Source of the DNA: JAWOGN01 sp046496815
GTDB lineage: Bacteria; Desulfobacterota; DSM-4660; Desulfatiglandales; Desulfatiglandaceae
Length of the DNA: 7,336 nt
Assembly (NCBI GenBank): GCA_046496815.1
Contig: JAWOGN010000331.1
Span: 1-7,336, forward strand
Reading direction: 5' to 3'
This document shows, one piece after another, positions 1-6,416 of this stretch; position 1 is the first letter of the stretch; each line of letters begins with the position of its first letter. The notes beneath the pieces are model-generated. The model was given only the letters and a program-made list of their open reading frames with translations. It made no database searches and was not told where the DNA came from. Both the position numbers and the translations under genes were made by a program.

Positions 1-10
1 GCCAACCCCC

Positions 11-74
11 ACCGGTAGCTTTTGGCATGAGTTTTTGCTGCGAAGCAAGCAAAAATCCATGCCAAAAGCGGTAT
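11..74. repeat. Large imperfect stem-loop (inverted repeat)
   Basis: Two perfect 12-base arms, GCTTTTGGCATG at 18-29 and CATGCCAAAAGC at 58-69, are complementary. After a mismatch and a wobble pair the stem continues inward with TTTTTGCT (32-39) against AGCAAAAA (48-55), leaving a small GCGAAGC-type tip. An interrupted ACC/GGT pairing extends it outward. The element lies just downstream of the stop of the minus-strand aldolase remnant. It could act as a transcription-stopping hairpin, but no U-tract follows it on that strand, so it is not a standard intrinsic terminator. Its size and symmetry also fit a dispersed intergenic palindromic repeat. The structure is seen directly; the role is unknown. 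Confidence 0.75.
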
Positions 75-97
75 TAAATCTTAAGAATACTTAAGCA

Positions 98-418
98 TTA
101 AAGGTTATCTATATCACTAAGTTCTTTATCACCAAGAAAACGAGGGGCACCTATATCATTCAGCAGTATTTGTAATTCGGCCAGATTTTCAAGTACCTCC
201 ATCCTATCATAAGCTTTAAATAAACTTTCCCCTACTGTGAGCGCGCCATGATTTTTAAATAATACCGCTTTAGAATTTTTTATGTTTTGAGCTACACTTT
301 CGGCAAGTTCATGTGTTCCCATAAGCTTATACGGAGCTGTAACAATTTCACCAAGAAAGTATCTTGCTTCGCCACACAGATTATTTTTGAAAAAAAATCT
401 CCTCTTGATGAATTCCAA
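98..418 (-). pseudogene. Class II aldolase/adducin-family fragment (C-terminal half)
   Basis: The reading frame ends at TAA (100-98) and matches the C-terminal half of class II aldolases such as L-fuculose-phosphate aldolase. It has the EARYFLGE segment, then GTHELAESV, then KNHGALTVG, whose His57 corresponds to the third zinc-binding histidine of the family. Full-length members have about 200-230 residues. Here the conserved sequence begins only near residue 17, and the preceding residues (MEFIKRRFFFKNNLCG) look unrelated to the family. The N-terminal half, with the HxH zinc ligands and the catalytic acid, is absent, and the DNA beyond it is already the leader of the next gene. The only start at 418 is TTG, with no convincing ribosome binding site. 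The DNA is AT-richer than the rest of the window and contains a run of eight T on the coding strand (397-390). I read it as a 5'-truncated relic that cannot be a working aldolase. A short functional protein is possible but unlikely. Confidence 0.65.
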
Positions 419-494
419 ATATGTGGATAGCAGGAGGCGGCGCTTTCATCTCCCGGGTTTTACACAAAAGCTGAGAATTCACATTGTTTCCCAC

Positions 495-501
495 AAGGAG
501 G
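495..501 (+). promoter_or_regulatory. Ribosome binding site of glutamate dehydrogenase
   Basis: AAGGAGG is a full Shine-Dalgarno match, six bases before the ATG at 508. It decides the start: an in-frame TTG at 484 would put this site inside the coding sequence and has no ribosome site of its own. I could not pick out a convincing -35/-10 promoter in 419-494. Confidence 0.9.
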
Positions 502-507
502 TTGCTC

Positions 508-1755
508 ATGGCGAGCGTTAACCCGTTTGAAATGGCACAGCAGCAGCTTGCTGTCTCTGCAGAAAAACTGAGACTTGAGCCGGCCGTTCATGAATTTCTA
601 CGGTGGCCCATGAAAGAGATAAAGGTGACTCTTCCCGTAAAAATGGACGATGGCAACCTCAAGGTGTTTCATGGGTACCGGGTGCAATACAATACCGCCC
701 GCGGACCCGCAAAGGGCGGGCTGCGCTGGCATCCGGATGAGACGATAGACACCGTGCGTGCGCTTGCCGCCTGGATGACGTGGAAAACATCCGTGGTTGA
801 TCTGCCACTCGGCGGCGGTAAAGGCGGCATTAACTGCAATCCCAAAGAACTTTCCGGAACTGAGAAAGAACGCCTTGCCAGGGCATATGTGCGGGCAATG
901 GCAGAGAACCTGGGGGTCGCAAAAGACGTGTCTGCTCCGGACGTATATACCACGCCTCAAATCATGGCATGGATGATGGACGAATATGAAACCATAGAAA
1001 AAGTCCATTATCCGGGAGTTATTACCGGGAAGCCATTGGAAGTGGGCGGGTCGCTCGGCCGTATCGACGCGACCGCCCGCGGCGCCATGTGCGTGACCCG
1101 TGAGACAGCGAAAAGGATGAGGCTGAATCTCAACGGCAAGGGCATGGCAATTCAAGGATTTGGAAATGCCGGGCAGCATGCCGCGATTCTCGGGCGGGCG
1201 CTGCTCGGCCTGAAGCTGGTAGCGGTTTCGGACTCCAAGGGCGGGGTTTACAATGAAAATGGAATAGACCCTGAGGCTCTGGTGGAATACAAATTGCAGA
1301 TGGGGACGCTTCAGGGGTATCCCGATGCCGATGACATCACAAACGAGGATCTGCTGGAGGCTGAGGTTACCGTTCTGTTTCCGGCGGCAGGCGAACAGTT
1401 AATTACCGAAAAAAACGCCGGCAACATTCGATGCAAGATCCTGTGTGAACTCGCAAACGGCCCCACGACTCCGGAGGCGGACCATATCCTATTCGAGAAC
1501 GATGTTTTTGTGCTTCCGGATTTTCTTGCAAATGCGGGCGGCGTCATTATTTCTTATTTCGAACAAGTTCAAAATGCGTATAATTACTATTGGGAACTTG
1601 AAAAAGTTCACAAGAATCTTGAGACAAAAATGTCCAAGGCGTTTCAAAATGTTTACGAAATGAGTGAAAGGGAAAAAATAGACATGCGCCAGTCTGCTCA
1701 CCTGGTGTCTGTGGCCAGGGTCGCTGAGGCATGTAGATTGCGCGGATGGATCTAG
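508..1755 (+). CDS. gdhA: Glutamate dehydrogenase (Glu/Leu/Phe/Val dehydrogenase family)
   Basis: A complete 415-residue enzyme for the reversible oxidative deamination of glutamate to 2-oxoglutarate and ammonia in the cytoplasm, linking amino-acid fermentation and nitrogen assimilation. The N-terminal domain carries GPAKGG (Lys69), Lys93, the catalytic Lys105 in LPLGGGKGGI and Asp145 in APDVYT. The spacings (24, 12 and 40 residues) equal those of Lys89, Lys113, Lys125 and Asp165 in the Clostridium symbiosum enzyme. The Rossmann domain has GFGNAG at 217-222, Asp242 at the end of a following strand, ANGP at 316-319, and Ser349 in the position that contacts substrate. From memory, the protein resembles Thermococcales hexameric enzymes along its whole length (WHPDETIDTV, LAAWMTWK, KIMAWMMDEYE-like segments), and its length is normal for that group. 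NAD versus NADP preference is not certain from sequence. It stands alone on the plus strand and converges on the operon at 1938. Family is very sure; the exact amino-acid substrate is likely glutamate. Confidence 0.95.
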   Translation: MASVNPFEMAQQQLAVSAEKLRLEPAVHEFLRWPMKEIKVTLPVKMDDGNLKVFHGYRVQYNTARGPAKGGLRWHPDETIDTVRALAAWMTWKTSVVDLPLGGGKGGINCNPKELSGTEKERLARAYVRAMAENLGVAKDVSAPDVYTTPQIMAWMMDEYETIEKVHYPGVITGKPLEVGGSLGRIDATARGAMCVTRETAKRMRLNLNGKGMAIQGFGNAGQHAAILGRALLGLKLVAVSDSKGGVYNENGIDPEALVEYKLQMGTLQGYPDADDITNEDLLEAEVTVLFPAAGEQLITEKNAGNIRCKILCELANGPTTPEADHILFENDVFVLPDFLANAGGVIISYFEQVQNAYNYYWELEKVHKNLETKMSKAFQNVYEMSEREKIDMRQSAHLVSVARVAEACRLRGWI

Positions 1756-1780
1756 CCTTTTGGTCGTGAAAACATTGGCG

Positions 1781-1876
1781 GTAACGGATTGGGGGTACAT
1801 TTTGATTTGTGAAGTGTGAAGGTTCAGGTCAATCGGTATGGTGGTGAGTCAAAAATCAAAAGGTGTACCCCGTTAC
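1781..1876. repeat. Imperfect inverted repeat in convergent intergenic gap
   Basis: The left arm (1781-1809) begins GTAACGGATTGGGGGTACA and runs into TTTTGATTT. The right arm (1851-1876), read on the opposite strand, is GTAACGGGGTACA, two extra C, then TTTTGATTT. The arms therefore match over GTAACGG, GGTACA and TTTTGATTT, with one 5-7 base gap and one 2-base gap. About 41 bases separate them. The unit is about 96 bases with its termini facing outward, placed between the ends of two convergent genes. This arrangement fits a small non-autonomous inverted-repeat element or the fused ends of a lost insertion sequence. No clear target-site duplication flanks it. A role as a bidirectional terminator is possible, but the wide spacing and gaps argue against it. 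I see no gene and no other clear terminator between 1756 and 1937. Confidence 0.55.
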
Positions 1877-1937
1877 ACAGCGCTCTGAAAGCGGAAAGCC
1901 CTGGGCCGCCTCGCATTGGAAAAGGAATCTTCCACGG

Positions 1938-2552
1938 CTATGTACTTTTTTCCAAACTTTCGTAACAGGGAATGCAAAGGGTTCGGCCCATGAAGCGGCG
2001 GGTGCGAGTCTCCATGGTCCTTTCGCCGCACTGATCGCACGGAATTCCTTCCATGATGCGAGCTTTGCGGGGAATTGACCCCTCGGCCGGTTGCACGTCG
2101 AAGAGCTCCTTCAGACCAGCCGTCATGATCCGCTCGATCATGGCCTGTCTTGCGGTTGCCAGTCTCTCTTCCTCCTCGGGAGTGAGCCCCTCCCGGTAAT
2201 GCTTTCTGTACAGGGCAGGGATATCACTGTCCGCAGTGCTTTGGGTATCGGACCGAAGACAAATCCGCATTCCTTTTTCATCGGATCGGCGATAGAAGGT
2301 GAAGACATTTTTTCCATGGTCCAGATGGATCAGGTTTCCTTTGCCCAAAGTACAGCCTGTGAGATACTGGATGGCGTCCACCGCACAGTTGTCGGTTTCC
2401 ACCACCGCCACCACCTCGTCATCCGGCGCCCGTTCAAAATCCCGCAGCACCAACTCCGAGACCCGAATCCCGATCGAGACCCCCGGGCAGTTGTGACCAT
2501 GGAAGGCGATGGTTTCCCGGATCCGCTCCGGGCTGATCGTGGGTTGTGTCAT
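1938..2552 (-). CDS. FmdE-family protein with C-terminal zinc finger
   Basis: A 204-residue protein. Residues about 10-150 form an FmdE domain (named after subunit E in the molybdenum formylmethanofuran dehydrogenase operon), marked by FHGHNCPG (His18, His20, Cys22), VETDNCAVDAIQ (Cys56) and TGCTLGKGN (Cys67, Lys71). These conserved Cys and His residues are typical metal or redox positions of the family. A linker of charged helices follows. The C-terminus is a CxxC-x17-CxxC zinc finger (Cys172, 175, 193, 196) of the kind found in many bacterial FmdE proteins. No signal peptide or membrane segment is seen, so it is cytoplasmic. The start ATG is preceded by AGGAGG with an eight-base spacer. It is the last gene of the transporter operon, 45 bases after the ATPase. 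The biochemical role of stand-alone FmdE proteins is unsettled. A link to handling of molybdenum, tungsten or another metal is an inference from the family and from this context. Confidence 0.88.
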   Translation of the reverse strand: MTQPTISPERIRETIAFHGHNCPGVSIGIRVSELVLRDFERAPDDEVVAVVETDNCAVDAIQYLTGCTLGKGNLIHLDHGKNVFTFYRRSDEKGMRICLRSDTQSTADSDIPALYRKHYREGLTPEEEERLATARQAMIERIMTAGLKELFDVQPAEGSIPRKARIMEGIPCDQCGERTMETRTRRFMGRTLCIPCYESLEKST

Positions 2553-2593
2553 ATTTCTTTCCTCCTCTCATTAAACCGAGTGTCATGTACCAC

Positions 2594-2610
2594 GGGTTCA
2601 GTGTGAACCC
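2594..2610. promoter_or_regulatory. Perfect hairpin over the ATPase stop codon
   Basis: GGGTTCA (2594-2600) and TGAACCC (2604-2610) are perfectly complementary around a three-base loop. On the minus-strand transcript this hairpin covers the ATPase stop codon TGA (2600-2598) and sits about 40 bases before the FmdE start. It has no following U-run, so it is not a terminator. It could modulate read-through, mRNA stability or relative expression of the last gene. The pairing is seen directly; the function is a guess. Confidence 0.4.
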
Positions 2611-4553
2611 AGACCCTGCTTCTCAGGGAAATGACACGCCACCTCACGGTGGTCCCATTGACTGAGGGCCGGCTTTTCGTTTCTGCAGATGGGTTGCGCT
2701 TGGGGACACCGAGTAAAAAAGGGGCACCCCCCTGCCGCCTCCACCCCGTCGGATCGACGAGGCACTTCCTTTCGACCGCCCCCGACACGCGTTACCAAAA
2801 ACCTTGTGTAAGGATGGGCGGGACATGCCATCATTTGTGAAGCAGGTCCCACCTCAACCAAGTCTCCGCAAAGCATCACCCCGAGGCGATCGCTGATCTT
2901 TCGCGCCACCCCCATGTCATGGGTCACAAAAAGCATGGTAAGGCCCCGTTCCGTCTGGAGATCCAGCAGGAGTTTCAGGACCTTCGCCTGAACACTGGGA
3001 TCCAGGGAACTGGTGGGTTCGTCCGCGACGAGCAGAGAAGGCTCGAGAACAAGGGCTCGGGCGATGCAGACCCGCTGAATCGCCCCCATGTTGAGCTCAT
3101 GGGGATATCGGGACAAAAAAGATTTGTCTGTGGAGAGATGGACTTCATCCAACACTCGGGTGACATGGGCTTTCACCTCTGCCTTGGGCATGCGGGGTTC
3201 GTGGATTTTCAGGGGTTCCGCCACGATATCAAACACGGAGAAACGATGGCTCACAGACTCGGCCGGGTTCTGATAAACAACGCCGATCCGGCGGGCCATG
3301 AATCGCGGGATAGTGCCTTTCTTAAAATCCGGGTCGGATTCGTGGAAAACCCGCTCCCCGGCATCCGGCTCAATGGCACCGGCGGCGGTCATGGCAAGGG
3401 TTGTTTTGCCCGACCCTGTCTCCCCCACCAGGCTGTAGACCTCTCCGCACCGAAGGACCAGGTCGGTGGGATTCAGGGCCGTGATGTTCCCGTACCGCTT
3501 GCCCACTCCCTGAAGTGTCAGAAGGTCGGCGATGCCGTGGCGGAGACACCGCACCGTATGATCCCCGATCCTTTCCAAACTGACATCCTCATGCCGGCAG
3601 CGTTCGATGGCCTGGGTACATCGGTTGTGAAAGAGGCAGCCTTCCGGCGGGGCGTGACCGTCCGTGTGGCTGGACCCGGGCACCTGGATGTGACTGTGCC
3701 GGTAGGTCTCGCCGTCCCGCCTGCCATGTTGATGGATCATCCGGTAGAAGGCATCTCCGCGGATGCCTCCCAAGTCCCGGGCCGTCGTCATGGTCGGGTA
3801 GGAACGGACCAATGCCAGGGTGTAAGGATGACGGGGCTCCGTGAAGAGATCGGTCGGGGGCAGGATCTCCATGATCTGTCCCAAATAAAGGACCGCCATT
3901 GAATCTGCGCTCCGGGAAGCGAATTCCAGGTCATGGGTAATCAGCAGCACAGCCTTGCCTGATGATTTCGCCTGATCGATTACATCGGTCACGATGCCTT
4001 TGTTTGCGGCATCCAGCGCGGACGTCGGTTCATCCAGGATAAGGACCTCCGGATCCAAGATTCCCGCCATCGCGATGAGGACGCTTTGGGCTTGCCCACC
4101 GCTCAGTTGATGGGGGTAGCGCGAGTGATACGTCGTTCCCAGACCGAGGCTTTCCAGGGCCTTGCCCGCCCGCTGCCGTGCCGCCGGTCGTTTCCATCTG
4201 CGGTGCTGAATCAACGGCTCCGCCACCTGGTCGATAATTCGGTGAACCGGATTTAAATGGGCGGCCCCGTTCTGAAAAACCATGGCCAGTCGGTTCCAAC
4301 GAAGTCGGTCGAAAATTTTTTCATCCCCCGGCGAAAACGTTTCCCCATGGAACTGGAAGTTCCCTTCCGTGGAAGCGTTTTCCGGCAGCAATCCTATGCA
4401 GGCAAGGGCCAAGGTGGTTTTGCCGGAGCCGGATTCTCCGATCAACGCGAGACACCGGCCAGACGGGAGATGCAGGCGGATCCGGTCCAACGCTTGTATT
4501 GCATGATGTCCGTCGCGATAAAGAACACTCAGGTTGTCAATCATCAGACTCAT
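2598..4553 (-). CDS. Fused dual-domain ABC transporter ATPase (Opp/Dpp/Nik class)
   Basis: A single 651-residue chain carrying both ATP-binding subunits of a peptide/nickel-class importer, which in most systems are two proteins of about 320-330 residues. Domain 1 has Walker A GESGSGKT (39-46), Q-loop Gln94, signature LSGGQ (150-154), Walker B LILDE (171-175) and switch His207. Domain 2 has Walker A GETGSGKT (377-384), Q-loop Gln428, Walker B with Asp511-Glu512 and switch His545, but its signature is LNMGAIQ (487-493), a degenerate form. Each domain ends in the family's C-terminal region with the same C-x5-C-x6-C-x16-C pattern (Cys306/312/319/336 and Cys610/616/623/640). An iron-sulfur cluster has been reported at this type of cysteine site in a DppD homologue. 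Residues 274-300 form a histidine-rich stretch with six His. The ATG overlaps the permease stop as ATGA and has GGAGG five bases upstream, so translation is probably coupled. The frame stays open upstream over the permease gene, but the start is clearly at 4553. Fusion ATPases such as GsiA are known, so the fusion itself is not new. Confidence 0.95.
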   Translation of the reverse strand: MSLMIDNLSVLYRDGHHAIQALDRIRLHLPSGRCLALIGESGSGKTTLALACIGLLPENASTEGNFQFHGETFSPGDEKIFDRLRWNRLAMVFQNGAAHLNPVHRIIDQVAEPLIQHRRWKRPAARQRAGKALESLGLGTTYHSRYPHQLSGGQAQSVLIAMAGILDPEVLILDEPTSALDAANKGIVTDVIDQAKSSGKAVLLITHDLEFASRSADSMAVLYLGQIMEILPPTDLFTEPRHPYTLALVRSYPTMTTARDLGGIRGDAFYRMIHQHGRRDGETYRHSHIQVPGSSHTDGHAPPEGCLFHNRCTQAIERCRHEDVSLERIGDHTVRCLRHGIADLLTLQGVGKRYGNITALNPTDLVLRCGEVYSLVGETGSGKTTLAMTAAGAIEPDAGERVFHESDPDFKKGTIPRFMARRIGVVYQNPAESVSHRFSVFDIVAEPLKIHEPRMPKAEVKAHVTRVLDEVHLSTDKSFLSRYPHELNMGAIQRVCIARALVLEPSLLVADEPTSSLDPSVQAKVLKLLLDLQTERGLTMLFVTHDMGVARKISDRLGVMLCGDLVEVGPASQMMACPAHPYTRFLVTRVGGGRKEVPRRSDGVEAAGGCPFFTRCPQAQPICRNEKPALSQWDHREVACHFPEKQGLGSH

Positions 4554-5404
4554 GGGGTCCTCCCGCTCAATGCCGCTCTCAATCGCGGGTCCAAGACCTT
4601 TTCCAGGCTGATGGCCAAGAAGGTTACAGACACGATCAGAAAAGACAGGCAGAGGATGGGCGGCATCAGCCAGTTCCACCAGACATCCATGTAATAGAAA
4701 TTCAGAGCGTAGTTGATCATTCGCCCCAGGGATTTGCGGCTCGGATCGAGGAGCCCCAAGAAACCCAAGGAGGCCTCCATGAACATGGCCGTTTTCGCCT
4801 TGGCTGCGAGGCCGATGAGATAGAGCGGGAACATCTCCGGGATCAGATGCCGTCGCAAAATGTATAACCCCCCGCCGCCCATCTGGACGGCGGCACGGAT
4901 GTGGAGGCTCTCCCTGAGACTCAGGGTCTGAGCCCGGATCCCCTTGCTGATGGTGGGCCACATAAATCCTGCCAGGATCAGGGCAAGGGTCAGCGGTGTG
5001 GGTCGAAAAAGCGCGGCGGCAAAAATCAAAATCATGATCGCCGGAACAGCGAGCAGAACATCGGCAATCCGCATCACGATCATGTCCACGAATCCGCCGA
5101 ACCATCCGGCTGAAGCCCCCAGGATGACACCGATGCCGAGGGCGGCAAAGGCGCTGATGAAGCCGAATAGCACCGTGTTTCGAACGGCATAAAGCAGTTC
5201 GGAGAAAATATCCTGCCCCCCGTCGTTGACACCCAGATAGTGGGTCTCCGACGGCGGTGAAATCGGCGCAAACGACATGTCCCACGGATCGAAAGGAGCC
5301 AAGAGAGGACCCAGCAAGGAAATCGCCACGAATATGACTGCCAGCCCGCTCCCCACCATAAACAGAGGGTCTTTCAGAGACGTTTCTTTAAAACGTACGT
5401 GCAT
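4550..5404 (-). CDS. ABC transporter permease, DppC/OppC type
   Basis: A 284-residue inner-membrane permease of the binding-protein-dependent family, forming the translocation channel with the DppB-type partner. It has an N-terminal membrane segment (about 15-36), the periplasmic PPSETHYLGVNDGGQDIFSELL stretch (about 50-71) typical of DppC proteins, and further hydrophobic segments near 75-99, 105-132, 137-150, 190-207 and 243-266. The coupling (EAA-type) loop around 169-189 reads IRAAVQMGGGGLYILRRHLIP and contacts the ATPase. Most relatives have G-R-D where this one has G-G-Q-D, a modest variant. The chosen ATG (5404) has GAGG seven bases upstream and is preferred over an in-frame TTG at 5422. 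It overlaps the end of the upstream permease by 17 bases and the start of the ATPase by four, so the three products are probably made in balanced amounts. Confidence 0.93.
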   Translation of the reverse strand: MHVRFKETSLKDPLFMVGSGLAVIFVAISLLGPLLAPFDPWDMSFAPISPPSETHYLGVNDGGQDIFSELLYAVRNTVLFGFISAFAALGIGVILGASAGWFGGFVDMIVMRIADVLLAVPAIMILIFAAALFRPTPLTLALILAGFMWPTISKGIRAQTLSLRESLHIRAAVQMGGGGLYILRRHLIPEMFPLYLIGLAAKAKTAMFMEASLGFLGLLDPSRKSLGRMINYALNFYYMDVWWNWLMPPILCLSFLIVSVTFLAISLEKVLDPRLRAALSGRTP

Positions 5405-6377
5405 GATCGATCCTCGGGTCAATAATCTTGTAGACGAATTCGAGCGCCAGAATCACGGCCAACACCATGAGGGAAGAAATCAGGACCACCCCCTGGATGA
5501 CCGGTAGGTCCCTCGCCTGGATGGCGTTGAATAGCAAGGTTCCCAAGCCCGGGTAAGCGTAGATCCGTTCCACCACCAGGGCGCCTGTGATCATGAAAGC
5601 CAAACGCAGACCGAACCGCGTCACCAGGGGGAGCAGTGCATTTCTAGCGCCATGGGCATACCGAATGCGGCAGGGCGGAAGGCCTTTGGCCCGGGCCGTG
5701 GTCATGTATCGAGCCTTGATGACCATGACCATGCTGTTTCGGGTCAATAGAAAATTCCCGGGAAGATACGCCAAAACAAGCGTCGCCAGGGGCAGGACCA
5801 GGTGGTATGCCACCCCGGCCAGGCGCGCCCATATGGATAGATCGGCATAGGCTGTCTCGGCCCCGGCCGATGGAAACCATCCCAGATGCAGGGAAAAGAT
5901 GAGAAGGAGAAGGACCCCGGTGCTGATCTCCGGGACCCCCTCTAACAGGGTCATACCGCTCACCATTGTCCTTTCAAGAATTCCGGATCGACGCCAGGCG
6001 ACTTCCACACCGGCAAAAAAACCGACGCCCAATGAAATCAGGTGAGCAAGACCCACCAAAAGGAGCGTCCACGGCAGGGCCGCAAGAAACAGGTGCGACA
6101 CAGGGCTCAGAAAGGCATACGAGTATCCCCAATCCAGACAAGCAAGTTGGATGACGTAGGACCCGAACCCCCTGTCATCCGTATAATAGGCACGCAGTTC
6201 CGCCTCCTGCGCTTCGGAAAGGGTGACTTGAGAACTGCCGTACATGGCGGTGACAAAATCTCCGGGCAGGAGTCTGGGCAAGGCGTAGCTCAGATAAACC
6301 ATGGCCAGGGCGGCGAGGCAGAAAGTGACGACAAGGCCCATTTGACGGGAAGGCCGATATTTTGAAAGACGGATCAT
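5388..6377 (-). CDS. ABC transporter permease, DppB/OppB type
   Basis: A 329-residue inner-membrane permease. A first membrane helix lies at about 14-34, followed by LPRLLPGDFVTAMYG, the usual DppB motif after helix one. A roughly 60-residue extracytoplasmic region and membrane segments near 96-122, 135-163, 187-210, 255-275 and 291-318 follow. The EAA-type loop, TTARAKG to HGARNALLP (226-250), is clear, as is YPGLGTLLFNAI near 275-286, a hallmark of this subfamily. It pairs with the DppC-type permease encoded next. The start ATG has only a weak purine stretch (AGAG) before it, so translation may depend on ribosomes finishing the binding-protein gene 39 bases upstream. The length is normal for the family. 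Confidence 0.93.
   Translation of the reverse strand: MIRLSKYRPSRQMGLVVTFCLAALAMVYLSYALPRLLPGDFVTAMYGSSQVTLSEAQEAELRAYYTDDRGFGSYVIQLACLDWGYSYAFLSPVSHLFLAALPWTLLLVGLAHLISLGVGFFAGVEVAWRRSGILERTMVSGMTLLEGVPEISTGVLLLLIFSLHLGWFPSAGAETAYADLSIWARLAGVAYHLVLPLATLVLAYLPGNFLLTRNSMVMVIKARYMTTARAKGLPPCRIRYAHGARNALLPLVTRFGLRLAFMITGALVVERIYAYPGLGTLLFNAIQARDLPVIQGVVLISSLMVLAVILALEFVYKIIDPRIDHARTF
5412..5415 (-). promoter_or_regulatory. Ribosome binding site deciding the DppC-type start
   Basis: GAGG on the minus strand lies seven bases before the ATG at 5404, inside the 3' end of the upstream permease gene. It supports ATG 5404 rather than the in-frame TTG at 5422, which has no comparable site. Confidence 0.6.
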
Positions 6378-6416
6378 GATGATCTCTGAATACTCTTACC
6401 TCGACATCATACCGCC

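Noticed and set aside
419..494. Sigma-70 promoter for glutamate dehydrogenase
   Set aside because: TTTACA-like and TTGATG-like hexamers exist, but none has a credible -10 element at 16-18 bases, so I do not call one.
598..1179. Long minus-strand open frame inside the glutamate dehydrogenase gene
   Set aside because: The plus-strand frame has all catalytic residues of a known enzyme. The opposite frame shows no family features.
1880..1893. Short CGCT/AGCG hairpin as a terminator for the operon
   Set aside because: The stem is only four base pairs and no U-tract follows on the minus strand.
2091..2606. Plus-strand open frame opposite the FmdE gene
   Set aside because: It is antisense to the conserved HGHNCPG and TGCTLGK motifs and has no ribosome site or recognisable domain.
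2919..3902. A 327-codon open frame on the plus strand opposite the ATPase
   Set aside because: It is antisense to a clearly conserved ABC ATPase, has no recognisable domain, and its composition (rich in G, H, R, Q, D) is typical of a shadow frame in GC-rich coding DNA.
4554..5285. Upstream extension of the ATPase frame by 244 codons over the DppC-type permease gene
   Set aside because: The extension translates to low-complexity Arg/Cys/His-rich sequence and overlaps a real permease in another frame. The ATG at 4553 with GGAGG and an ATGA overlap is the true start.
5404..5422. TTG start at 5422 for the DppC-type permease
   Set aside because: ATG 5404 has a GAGG site at the proper distance, and the six extra residues are not part of the usual N-terminus.
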